Source: JBFGCT01 sp041581055
Lineage (GTDB): Bacteria; Actinomycetota; Acidimicrobiia; Acidimicrobiales; Ilumatobacteraceae
Direction: 5' to 3'
NCBI GenBank assembly: GCA_041581055.1
Contig: JBFGCT010000215.1
Coordinates: forward strand, 1 to 5,899
DNA length: 5,899 bases
Made by a program: the position numbers and the translations under genes. A model generated the notes under the pieces. That model saw only the letters and a list, made by a program, of their open reading frames with translations. It did no database searches and was not told where the DNA came from. Below, in pieces: positions 1-5,842 of the stretch (positions are counted from its first letter, which is position 1; each line of letters begins with the position of its first letter).

Positions 1-115
1 ACGACAGCCCGACGAAGCCGACGACGAAGGCCGCGGCGAGCCGCATGCCGAGGCCCTGCGACCGGTCGACCGAACGCGCCGGACCCGGTGTCGCGTTGGC
101 GTCGTTCCGGCCCAT
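1..115 (-). CDS. N-terminus of a membrane protein, cut by the window edge
   Basis: Reading leftward from an ATG at 115-113, an open frame of 38 codons runs off the window. It begins MGRNDANATPGPARSVDRSQ, a polar and Pro/Ala-rich start, and from residue 24 becomes a hydrophobic stretch (MRLAAAFVVGFVGLS) that looks like the first transmembrane helix. An in-frame stop (TAG, 130-128) excludes a start further upstream. The internal ATG at 46-44 is a serious alternative start, because it has AGGG (57-54) seven bases before it, while the ATG at 115 has no well-placed Shine-Dalgarno. The gene is divergent from the MarR regulator, and genes in that position are often transporters or efflux pumps controlled by it. 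That makes a transporter such as an MFS protein a fair guess, but too little is visible to name a family. Confidence 0.55.
   Translation of the reverse strand, partial: MGRNDANATPGPARSVDRSQGLGMRLAAAFVVGFVGLS
54..57 (-). promoter_or_regulatory. Possible ribosome binding site supporting the internal start at 46
   Basis: AGGG on the minus strand lies seven bases before the in-frame ATG at 46-44. It favours a protein that starts directly at the hydrophobic segment rather than at the ATG at 115. The motif is short and could be chance. Confidence 0.3.
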
Positions 116-231
116 CGGGCGACGAGGCTACCTGCCGCCGCCCGCTGACCCGGCTGGGGCCGACGGCGGATCAGTCCGGCCGCGCCCGTGAAGCCGGCGA
201 TGCGGCCACAACGATGCTTCCTTTCGGTTTA

Positions 232-245
232 TGTGCGTACGCACA
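232..245. promoter_or_regulatory. Operator palindrome 1, probable MarR binding site
   Basis: TGTGCGTACGCACA is a perfect 14-bp palindrome. Its 12-bp core (233-244) recurs exactly at 258-269, and the two copies share GTGCGTACGCACACA as a direct repeat. It covers the predicted transcription start of the leftward promoter (about 238) and lies just upstream of the rightward -35. MarR dimers typically bind imperfect palindromes of this size between themselves and a divergent target gene. Binding by the adjacent MarR protein is inferred from position. Confidence 0.75.
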
Positions 246-273
246 CATTACCATTGCGTGCGTACGCACACAA
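245..273 (-). promoter_or_regulatory. Promoter of the divergent membrane-protein gene
   Basis: On the minus strand TTGTGT (273-268), a 17-bp spacer and TAATGT (250-245) make a good sigma-70-type promoter overlapping the rightward one. Predicted initiation is near 238, inside palindrome 1, giving an untranslated leader of about 120 nt before the ATG at 115. Both operators would repress it. Confidence 0.55.
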
Positions 274-283
274 CCCCTACGAT
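254..283 (+). promoter_or_regulatory. Promoter of the MarR gene, leaderless type
   Basis: TTGCGT (254-259) and TACGAT (278-283) form a -35/-10 pair with an 18-bp spacer. The -10 ends six bases before the ATG at 290, so transcription would begin at or next to the A of the start codon. This fits the absence of any Shine-Dalgarno there. Palindrome 2 lies inside the promoter, which implies autorepression. Confidence 0.6.
258..269. promoter_or_regulatory. Operator palindrome 2, probable MarR binding site
   Basis: Second exact copy of the 12-bp palindrome GTGCGTACGCAC, centred 25 bp from the first. It overlaps the ends of both predicted -35 boxes and occupies the spacers of both divergent promoters, so an occupied site should block RNA polymerase in both directions. 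Confidence 0.75.
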
Positions 284-289
284 GCGTTC

Positions 290-754
290 ATGGCCGCCCG
301 CTCGAAGGATCCGGATCACGTCGCCCCGTGGCGGGCGATGCTGCTGGCGCACAACCGTGCGCTGCGGGCGATCGAGGCATCGCTCGACGCGGCCGGGACG
401 ATTCCGCTGACCTGGTACGACGTGCTCCTCGAGCTGAGCCGCGCCGACGGGCAACTGCGGATGCAGGATCTGGGCGAGCGGACGGTGTTGTCACGGACGA
501 GGATCAGCCGGATCGTCGACGAGCTCGAACAGCATGGCCTCGTGCGCCGCGAGCCCGATCCCGACGACGGACGGGCGATCCGCGCGACGATCACCGCCGA
601 CGGGCGCGCCGCGTTCCGGGCGACGGCGCCGCACTACCTCCAGGGCATCGACGAACACTTCACCAGCCACCTCACACCGGCGGAGCGGTTAGCGATCACC
701 AGCGGCCTCACGCGGGTGTTCGACGCCCACGAGGCTGCCAACCGCCCGCGATGA
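290..754 (+). CDS. MarR-family winged-helix transcriptional regulator
   Basis: A 154-residue protein, the usual MarR length. Helical dimerisation segments lie at about residues 10-35 and 110-150. The winged helix-turn-helix spans about 38-102: the helix with LRMQDLGERTVLSR (56-69), a recognition helix around RTRISRIVDELEQHGLV (69-85), and a wing containing the RREPDPDDGRA pattern (86-96), which is a family hallmark (D-x-R/D-x-R loop). The ATG at 290 is chosen over an in-frame ATG at 188 because the longer version would translate the operators, and because a -10 box sits at leaderless distance from 290. MarR proteins are usually dimeric repressors that release DNA on binding phenolic or other small ligands or on cysteine oxidation. 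This one has no cysteine, which argues for ligand sensing. The twin palindromes upstream suggest that it represses itself and the divergent membrane-protein gene. The ligand is unknown. Confidence 0.9.
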   Translation: MAARSKDPDHVAPWRAMLLAHNRALRAIEASLDAAGTIPLTWYDVLLELSRADGQLRMQDLGERTVLSRTRISRIVDELEQHGLVRREPDPDDGRAIRATITADGRAAFRATAPHYLQGIDEHFTSHLTPAERLAITSGLTRVFDAHEAANRPR

Positions 755-791
755 CCCGCCGCGCCCGGACGCCGCGGCACCCGACCACCGG

Positions 792-808
792 CCCGCCCCC
801 CGCCCCCC
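792..808. other. C-rich tract (G-rich on the minus strand) in the convergent junction
   Basis: The plus strand has C3-G-C6-G-C6, so the minus strand reads G6-C-G6-C-G3. It lies past the MarR stop and, in the other direction, just beyond the inverted repeat that follows the kinase gene. It could form a G-rich structure in the kinase read-through transcript. No coding role is visible. Confidence 0.4.
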
Positions 809-812
809 GGTT

Positions 813-855
813 TGTGTGACCGAACATGTCGAGGTTCGCGATATTCGGTCACACA
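813..855. terminator. Perfect 12-bp inverted repeat, probable bidirectional terminator
   Basis: TGTGTGACCGAA (813-824) and TTCGGTCACACA (844-855) are exact reverse complements separated by 19 bases. The repeat lies between the convergent MarR and kinase genes, where a shared terminator is expected. There is no long T-tract in either direction, only TT directly outside the left arm, but U-poor hairpin terminators are commonly reported in high-GC actinobacteria. A protein-binding site is an alternative because the arms are long, perfect and not very GC-rich. Confidence 0.55.
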
Positions 856-874
856 GACCCTCTTACGGGGTCTG
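854..874 (-). terminator. 7-bp hairpin spanning the kinase stop codon
   Basis: CAGACCC (854-860) and GGGTCTG (868-874) pair perfectly around a 7-base loop. The loop contains the TAA stop of the kinase gene (865-863). It shares two bases with the larger inverted repeat, so the two stems compete at their edges. It may assist termination or protect the mRNA 3' end. Confidence 0.4.
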
Positions 875-3655
875 GCGGCGGCTGACGGGACTCAGAGCGC
901 TGACCCCCCTGGTCCATCCCACCACGCGATCGGCTTCGCTCAGCGCCGCAATCAGGTCGGCACGCCGGTACGGCTTGTGAAGAAACCACGTGGGACCCTC
1001 GACCTGAGGCGACCGGAGCGAGGCTTCGGCGGCGTAGCCACTGCAGAAGATGACCGGCAGATCGGCCCGGTTGGCGCGCAACGCGTCGCAAGTCTCGTTT
1101 CCGTTCAACTTCGGCATGGTGACGTCGAGGATGGCGAGGTCGATCTCGGCCCTGTGCTCGTCGAAGACGCTGAGCGCGATCTCGCCATTGGCGGAGGTGA
1201 GGACGCGCAGCCCGATGTCCTCGAGGAGCGCGCACAGGACGCTGCGGATCTGTTCCTCGTCGTCGACGACCAGTACCGTCCCCTCGAAGGAAACGTTGTC
1301 GCAGACGGTCGGAGCGGCCGCCGCGACCTCCGTGTCCGCCGATCTCGGGAACAGCGCGGTGAACTTCGTGCCCACGCCGACCTCACTCTGCACATGAAGA
1401 TGTCCGGCGTGACTCCGCACGATCCCGAGCGTGGACGACAGGCCTAGGCCACGTCCTGCGAACTTCGTCGTGTAGAACGGGTCGAAGATCATGTCCAACT
1501 CCTCGGCGGACATCCCGCAACCGTCGTCGGCGACCTCGAGCATGACATAACGATCGGGCGGCGGTGCGGAATCGAGCCACAGCCCGTCGACACGATCGTC
1601 GACGTCCACGGCCCGGACACCGACGGTGACGCTGCCGACCTCTTCTCCGATCGCCTCCGCGGCGTTGATGACCAGGTTCAGCACGACTTGGCTCAACTGC
1701 CCGTCGTCACCGTCGATCGCGCCCAGGTCGTCCTCCAGCTCGATCTCTAGTCGCACCTTCTTGGTGTGTGAGATCCTGAGCAACTCGACCATCGACCGAA
1801 CGATGCGCGGCAGGGAGACCGGCCGCACGGTCGGACGGGAGTCACCGGCGTAGGTCAGCAGCTGATCGCACAGTTTTGCGGCCTCGTTGGCGGCTTCGAT
1901 CGCAGGATCGAGGGCCTCACGGCTGCGCTGATCATCGCCGAGGCTGGCCATCGCCAACTCGGTGTTGCCGACGATGATGTGGAGGAGATTGTTGAAGTCG
2001 TGCGCGATGCCGCCCGCGAGAACCCCCACGCTCTTGAGCTTCTGCGAGTGCCGCAACTGAGCCTCGAGCGCTGTTCGCTCACGCTCTGCGATCCGCGCCT
2101 CCGTGACGTCGCGGGTGATCGCGAGATGGAGCGGGGGCTCTCCGTCGGCGGTGGTCAATGGCACCGCATGTGTCTCCACACGACGGATCGCGCCGCGCAG
2201 CCCCGTCAGCTCGAACTCCAGCGTGGCGGACTGGCCGGCCATCACCCGGTCGTTGAGGTCGATGTACGCGTCGCGATCAGCGTCGGAGATCAAGGTGTAG
2301 ACGCACAGACCGCGCACATCGTCGAACGAATCGGCTTCGATCATCCGCAGGCCGGCCGGGTTCATCTCGACGAGCTCCCCTGCGGCCGTGATCACCTTGA
2401 CGCATTCGGGTTCGGAGTCGACGATCGCCCGCAGTTGCTTCGTCGTGTATCTGAGTTCGGCGGTCCGTTCTCCCACCTGCCGTTCGAGATCGTCGCGATA
2501 CGACGCGAGCGTGCTCTCCACGGCGGTGCGCCGCTCGACCTCCGTTTCCAGCGACCGGTTCGCCTTCTGAAGCGCTCGGGTTCGCTCGGCGACCTCGCGT
2601 TCGATCCGGGTGGCGCGGAGGTGGAGCGACCGGAAGTAGCCGGCGAGCAGGAACGTCAACAGGAGCCCTCCGATCAGCGCCGCGAGCGGGAGAAGGGTGT
2701 GGAACTCGCTGCTGTACAAGTCGCCGGCGTCGAACCGGACGATCAACTCGATGCCACCCCACACGAGCGTCGTGGCCGACGTCATCTCGGAGATCGCGTC
2801 GTCGACTGGCACCGCGGAGTAGAGCAGCTCCTCGCCCCGCTCGGCGGAGACCGACGAGATCGTGACGTTGATGTCGGACGGATCGAGGTTGGCGAGCGCG
2901 GCGTCCACGGTGCGGCTCACGTCGACCACCGACACGAAGTACCCCACGATGGCGTCTCGTCGTTGCTCCGTCGTCGCGATCGGCGCGCCGGCTCGGTAGC
3001 GGGGCAGGAACCCGAGCCCGCCGGCCGACGTCCCGTCGGCCTGGACCAGCTCGATCGGCGTTGCGACGAAGAACGTCCCCCGGTCACGGGCTTGGTCGAG
3101 TGCATGGCGCCGGCGGCTCTCGGAGTAGACGTCGAATCCGATGGCGCGCTCGTTGCCCTCGATCGGCTCGATCAGCTCGACGACAACGTACTGCTCGCGG
3201 TCGGGCGCCCTGACCAGTTCGCCCTGGTCACCCAGCTCGCGGATTTCATAGTCGGGCAAACCGTCGCGCCGGGCGGCGGCCTCGTGAGCCGACCGTTGGT
3301 CGTGCGGGACCACCGGGTTCCAGCTCACGGCCGTGAGCGCGGTCTGCCGGGCGAGGATCGGCTTCACGAAGCGGTTGAACTGCGCCCGCGTGACGTCGCC
3401 GGAGACCGCGTACAGCGAGGCGAGGTCCTCCAACGCCGCGTCCGTCTCCCCCAACTGCTCCTCGATGGCGAGGAGGCGCTCGGTCGACTCGACCTCGAAC
3501 CGTGCGTTGCTCAAGCGCTCTTCGAAGCGGTCGATCAACGTCCAAGCGACAATGCTGCACACGACGCCCGACAACAGCACGGCGTAGAACAGCAGCGGCC
3601 AGTAGGTCCGTCTGCCGATCCGCTTCTCGTCGATCGACCCGTTCGCGGCCTGCAC
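863..3655 (-). CDS. Membrane-bound CHASE-PAS hybrid histidine kinase with C-terminal receiver
   Basis: A 930-residue two-component sensor. Order of parts: transmembrane helix 1 (about 18-40); an extracytoplasmic CHASE domain (about 70-260) with typical W-x-P-x-V (W112 onward), EPIEGNERAIGFD and ATPIELVQ patterns; transmembrane helix 2 (about 319-340); a coiled coil (about 345-408); a PAS domain (about 405-520); the dimerisation/phosphoacceptor helix with GGIAHDFNNLL, phosphorylated His probably H552; and an ATPase domain with N box (N660/N664), G1 (D710-D-G-C-G-M), F box (FDPFYTTKF from F724) and G2 (GRGLGLS from G734). A receiver domain follows (about 793-908) with acidic pocket D798/D799, phosphoacceptor D844, S872 and K894. 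All catalytic residues are present. CHASE domains sense small extracellular ligands such as cytokinins, but the ligand here is unknown. There is no output domain, so phosphate must pass on to another protein or the receiver acts as a brake. The GTG start at 3655 is the first possible one after the in-frame stop TGA (3682-3680). No partner gene is adjacent. Confidence 0.93.
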   Translation of the reverse strand: MQAANGSIDEKRIGRRTYWPLLFYAVLLSGVVCSIVAWTLIDRFEERLSNARFEVESTERLLAIEEQLGETDAALEDLASLYAVSGDVTRAQFNRFVKPILARQTALTAVSWNPVVPHDQRSAHEAAARRDGLPDYEIRELGDQGELVRAPDREQYVVVELIEPIEGNERAIGFDVYSESRRRHALDQARDRGTFFVATPIELVQADGTSAGGLGFLPRYRAGAPIATTEQRRDAIVGYFVSVVDVSRTVDAALANLDPSDINVTISSVSAERGEELLYSAVPVDDAISEMTSATTLVWGGIELIVRFDAGDLYSSEFHTLLPLAALIGGLLLTFLLAGYFRSLHLRATRIEREVAERTRALQKANRSLETEVERRTAVESTLASYRDDLERQVGERTAELRYTTKQLRAIVDSEPECVKVITAAGELVEMNPAGLRMIEADSFDDVRGLCVYTLISDADRDAYIDLNDRVMAGQSATLEFELTGLRGAIRRVETHAVPLTTADGEPPLHLAITRDVTEARIAERERTALEAQLRHSQKLKSVGVLAGGIAHDFNNLLHIIVGNTELAMASLGDDQRSREALDPAIEAANEAAKLCDQLLTYAGDSRPTVRPVSLPRIVRSMVELLRISHTKKVRLEIELEDDLGAIDGDDGQLSQVVLNLVINAAEAIGEEVGSVTVGVRAVDVDDRVDGLWLDSAPPPDRYVMLEVADDGCGMSAEELDMIFDPFYTTKFAGRGLGLSSTLGIVRSHAGHLHVQSEVGVGTKFTALFPRSADTEVAAAAPTVCDNVSFEGTVLVVDDEEQIRSVLCALLEDIGLRVLTSANGEIALSVFDEHRAEIDLAILDVTMPKLNGNETCDALRANRADLPVIFCSGYAAEASLRSPQVEGPTWFLHKPYRRADLIAALSEADRVVGWTRGVSALSPVSRRQTP
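3634..3650 (-). repeat. Copy 1 of an imperfect direct repeat flanking the kinase start
   Basis: On the minus strand GGCCGCGAACGGGTCGA lies within codons 3-8 of the kinase. It matches a site 115 bp upstream (3749-3765) at 16 of 17 bases. See the matching entry for the second copy. Confidence 0.4.
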
Positions 3656-3664
3656 AGGGTGCTG

Positions 3665-3670
3665 AGCGTA
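3665..3670 (-). promoter_or_regulatory. Possible -10 box of the kinase gene
   Basis: TACGCT on the minus strand (3670-3665) fits the TAnnnT pattern and ends nine bases before the GTG at 3655. Transcription would start two or three bases before the start codon, a near-leaderless arrangement consistent with the absence of a Shine-Dalgarno. No good -35 is visible at the expected distance, so this is weak. Confidence 0.3.
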
Positions 3671-3748
3671 ACCAAATGATCACGGAGCGCGTATGTTCGA
3701 ACGACGAAGAAGCCGGCGCGCGGGTGCGGATCGCGGCGCCGCCGCTGT

Positions 3749-3765
3749 TCGACCCGTTCTCGGCC
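3749..3765 (-). repeat. Copy 2 of the direct repeat, in the intergenic region upstream of the kinase
   Basis: GGCCGAGAACGGGTCGA on the minus strand differs from copy 1 by one base. An ATG at 3770 just before it would begin MTAENGS, which resembles the kinase start MQAANGS, but that frame does not join the kinase frame. It could be a small decayed duplication of the kinase start or a shared protein-binding site. A 13-base part of the motif also occurs by codon usage inside the kinase gene (around 1476-1488, encoding part of FDPFY), so coincidence is possible. Confidence 0.35.
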
Positions 3766-3790
3766 GTCATGCAGGTACCGACGGAGATGC

Positions 3791-4807
3791 TCACGCCGAG
3801 CCGGCGAGTGCCGAGACACAGCGCCACACGGTGGCATCGACCTCGACCGGGTCGGCAAGCGCCGACGACGTTCCGGGGAGGCGGGCGCCCGGCTGGGGCT
3901 CGACCTCGGCGGCCAGCGCCTCGACGCGCTCGTGGAACCCCTCGCCGGCGAACGACCCCGGGTCGATCAGGAGATAGAACTGGCCGATGTCGTGGGGTCG
4001 GCCGTCGGTCGCCTTCAGCGGTTCGATCTGCCAGCTCGCGGTCGACCCGGTGAGCGCCGACGCGAGCACCTCGACCATCAGCCCCAAGCCGTATCCCTTG
4101 TGGCCGCCCGCCGACAGCAGCGACCCGCGCAGCGCGGCGTGGGGATCGGTGGTGTCACGGCCGTGCTCGTCGACCGCCCAGCCGGTCGGGATGGACTCCC
4201 CGGCCGCTGCGGCCATCGTGATCTTCCCGAGCGCGACCGCGGAGGTGCTGAAGTCGAGCTGGAACGCGACGCCGCCGTCGCGCGCCGGAACCGCGACGGC
4301 GAACGGGTTCGTCCCGAGCAGCCGCTGAGTGCCGCCCGGTGGCGCGACCCACGCCGTGGCGTTCGTCGACCCGATCGCCATGAGGCCCACATTCGCGAAC
4401 TGCTCGGTGAAGAACCCGAGCGACGTGCAGGTGTGGCTGTGCTCGACGGAGTAGCCGCACGTGCCGTTCGTGACCGCCGCGTCGACCGCATCGTCGAACC
4501 CGGCGGCGAAGGCCGGCTGTGCGAAGCCGAACCGGGCGTCGACGCGCACCGCTCCCGGCCGATCGTGCGCGACGACCGGTTCGGCGCGTCCGTCGACCCG
4601 TCCCGATCGCAGCTGGAGGCAGTAGCTCTCGACGTAGTAGAGGCCGCAGATGCGGTTGCCCTTGGCCTCGGCGACGCGCACCGCCCGGGCGACGCTGACG
4701 GCGACGGAGCGCGTCGCGCCATGACGCTCCAGCGCCGCCGCCGTCGTCGCTTCGATCTCTGCCAGCGAAACCAGTTCCACTTCTGCTCCATCCGTGTCGG
4801 GCTCCAT
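3791..4807 (-). CDS. Ldh_2-family (malate/L-lactate dehydrogenase type 2) NAD(P)-dependent oxidoreductase
   Basis: A 338-residue cytoplasmic protein of the family that includes AllD/YlbC ureidoglycolate dehydrogenase, DpkA and sulfolactate dehydrogenase. These enzymes interconvert 2-hydroxy (or 2-amino/imino) acids and 2-oxo acids with NAD(P). Family motifs visible: YSVEHSHTC (119-127), with H125 at the place of the proposed catalytic His; AIGSTNATAWVAPPGG (144-159); LGTNPFAVAVP (164-174); LDFSTSAVALGKI (184-196); IPTGWAVDEHGRDTTDP (206-222); and GGHKGYGLGLMVEVLASALTG (234-254). The normal N-terminal S-H-G-x-x-R motif is changed: the aligned segment reads GNRICGLYYV (50-59). Substrate cannot be told. 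Two starts are possible: ATG at 4807 (used here) or GTG at 4780, which has GGAG five bases before it and gives a more family-like N-terminus (MELVSLAEIEAT). The gene starts 33 bp after the AraC regulator stop and is probably in its transcript. Confidence 0.9.
   Translation of the reverse strand: MEPDTDGAEVELVSLAEIEATTAAALERHGATRSVAVSVARAVRVAEAKGNRICGLYYVESYCLQLRSGRVDGRAEPVVAHDRPGAVRVDARFGFAQPAFAAGFDDAVDAAVTNGTCGYSVEHSHTCTSLGFFTEQFANVGLMAIGSTNATAWVAPPGGTQRLLGTNPFAVAVPARDGGVAFQLDFSTSAVALGKITMAAAAGESIPTGWAVDEHGRDTTDPHAALRGSLLSAGGHKGYGLGLMVEVLASALTGSTASWQIEPLKATDGRPHDIGQFYLLIDPGSFAGEGFHERVEALAAEVEPQPGARLPGTSSALADPVEVDATVWRCVSALAGSA
4786..4789 (-). promoter_or_regulatory. Ribosome binding site favouring the internal GTG start of the dehydrogenase
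   Basis: GGAG on the minus strand is five bases before a GTG at 4780-4778, codon 10 of the longer reading. The ATG at 4807 has no comparable signal. If used, the enzyme is 329 residues and begins directly with its first helix, which is usual for the family. Confidence 0.45.
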
Positions 4808-4840
4808 GATGGCGCAGCGTCGACCGCCGACGCGCGCCGG

Positions 4841-5788
4841 TCATCGATCGAGCGCGGCGCGGTAGTCGGTGGGGCTCAATCCGAAGTGGTCCTTGAACGC
4901 GGCGCTGAACGTGAACGGGCTTTGGTAGCCGACGAGTGACGCGACGCGCCCCACCGCCATGTCGGCGTCGGCGAGATGATCGGCGGCGAGCGACAGGCGC
5001 CACCGCTTGACGTAGGCCATGGGTGACTCGCCCACGGCCTGGCTGAAGCGACGCGAGAACGCCGGCCGCGACAGGCCGACGCTGGCCGCGAGGCCGGTCA
5101 CCGACCACGGCGCGGCGGGATCGGCGTGGATGGCCCGCAGGGCGCGACCGACCAGGTCGTCGGCGAGCGCGGAATACCAGCCCGGCGCCAGCTCGGGATG
5201 GTGGGCGAAATGATCGCGGACGGTGTCGACGAGCACGAGGTCGAGCAGCCGGTCGAGGACCGCCGACTGGCCGGGCGCGTCGCTCAGCGACTCCGACGCG
5301 AGCAGCCCGACGTACGCCGACGTCCGCGCCGCGCCGCGGCGCACGACGACGGCGCCGATCGCGTCGAGCAGCCGGCGGCTCGCCTCGCCGACGTCTTCGT
5401 AGATGCCGGTCAGCAGCCGCGTCGTCGCGCCGCTGTCGTCGGGGGCGCCCCAGGTCCGCAGCCCGAGGTTCATCGACTGCCCGATCTCGTCGCCGTTCAT
5501 CAACACCGGACGGTTGCCGGGGAGGATCCGGATGCTCGGGCGCGAGCCCTGGGCGTCGCCGATCACGTACGGGTCGGGGCCGCGGATGACGGCGAGGTCA
5601 CCCGGGGCGAGGGCCATCGGCGCGTCGAGTGCGCCGTGCGCCAGTCGGCACTCGCCGTCGAGGACGACGACGACCGTGAGGGCGGCCCGGTCCTCGATCC
5701 GCAGCGCCCACGGCGCGGCCATCTGGGTGCGGATCACGAAGGCATCGCGCGCCCGTGGACCTTCGAGCAGCGAGGCGACGACATCCAC
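4841..5788 (-). CDS. AraC-family transcriptional regulator with N-terminal cupin-like ligand domain
   Basis: A 315-residue protein from the GTG at 5788. The N-terminal half (about 1-185) resembles the cupin-type domain of AraC regulators: a DVVASLLEGPRARD start, APWALR (25-30), the APGDLAVIRGPDPYVI strand-turn (61-76) and TTRLLTGIYED (122-132). The C-terminal half (about 205-312) has two helix-turn-helix units: GRALRAIHADPAAPWSVTGL leading into LAASVGLSRPAFSRRF (233-248), then VASLVGYQSPFTFSAAFKDHFGLSPTDYR (282-310), the classical AraC signature. An upstream ATG at 5842 is in frame but would place the promoter inside the gene; the GTG at 5788 sits six bases after a -10 box and matches the family N-terminus. 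The position where a cupin metal-binding His might be expected after GD is not obviously filled, so metal binding is doubtful. It is divergent from the gene at 5873 and upstream of the dehydrogenase; either may be its target. Confidence 0.9.
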   Translation of the reverse strand: MDVVASLLEGPRARDAFVIRTQMAAPWALRIEDRAALTVVVVLDGECRLAHGALDAPMALAPGDLAVIRGPDPYVIGDAQGSRPSIRILPGNRPVLMNGDEIGQSMNLGLRTWGAPDDSGATTRLLTGIYEDVGEASRRLLDAIGAVVVRRGAARTSAYVGLLASESLSDAPGQSAVLDRLLDLVLVDTVRDHFAHHPELAPGWYSALADDLVGRALRAIHADPAAPWSVTGLAASVGLSRPAFSRRFSQAVGESPMAYVKRWRLSLAADHLADADMAVGRVASLVGYQSPFTFSAAFKDHFGLSPTDYRAALDR

Positions 5789-5794
5789 GGCGCC

Positions 5795-5822
5795 ACAATA
5801 GCGAGACGAATTCACATGACAA
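5795..5822 (-). promoter_or_regulatory. Promoter of the AraC regulator, leaderless type
   Basis: Minus-strand TTGTCA (5822-5817), a 16-bp spacer and TATTGT (5800-5795) form a good promoter. The -10 ends six bases before the GTG at 5788, so the mRNA would begin at the start codon. This decides the start choice for the AraC gene. Confidence 0.6.
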
Positions 5823-5842
5823 CGCGCCGTTCCCCTATTCAC
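5810..5842. promoter_or_regulatory. Candidate AraC-type half-site pair in the divergent region
   Basis: ATTCAC occurs at 5810-5815 and again at 5837-5842 in the same orientation, 27 bp apart, each followed by one variable base and T. AraC proteins often bind direct repeats. The first copy adjoins the AraC -35 and the second lies upstream of the divergent gene at 5873. The motif is only six bases long, so support is weak. Confidence 0.2.

Noticed and set aside
88..819. A 243-codon plus-strand frame overlapping the MarR gene in another frame
   Set aside because: It is Arg/Pro/Ala-rich with no domain, translates the operator region, and conflicts with the clear MarR frame.
821..838. CGAAC...GTTCG as a LexA box between the convergent genes
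   Set aside because: The spacer is eight bases rather than four, it is not near a promoter, and the left part is already explained by the larger inverted repeat.
812..1447. A 211-codon plus-strand frame across the convergent junction and the receiver domain
   Set aside because: It runs antisense through the receiver coding region and the inverted repeat, with no motif of its own.
1979..3679. A 566-codon open frame on the plus strand, antisense to the kinase
   Set aside because: Its translation has no recognisable domain and is rich in Arg, Gly, Val and Asp as expected from the reverse of GC-rich codons. The opposite strand encodes a kinase with every expected motif.
3695..3702. GTTCGAAC as a LexA/SOS box upstream of the kinase
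   Set aside because: The actinobacterial SOS box needs CGAAC-N4-GTTCG in that order. This is only an 8-bp palindrome with half-sites inverted and no symmetric extension.
3246..3827. Alternative kinase start at ATG 3770 or a frameshifted N-terminus
   Set aside because: The frame from 3770 (MTAENGS...) does not match the kinase frame and continues as Arg-rich nonsense. The GTG at 3655 leads directly into a good transmembrane helix and CHASE domain.
3932..4939. A 335-codon plus-strand frame opposite the dehydrogenase and the AraC 3' end
   Set aside because: It has low-complexity Arg-rich composition and crosses two well-supported minus-strand genes and their junction, so it is a compositional shadow.
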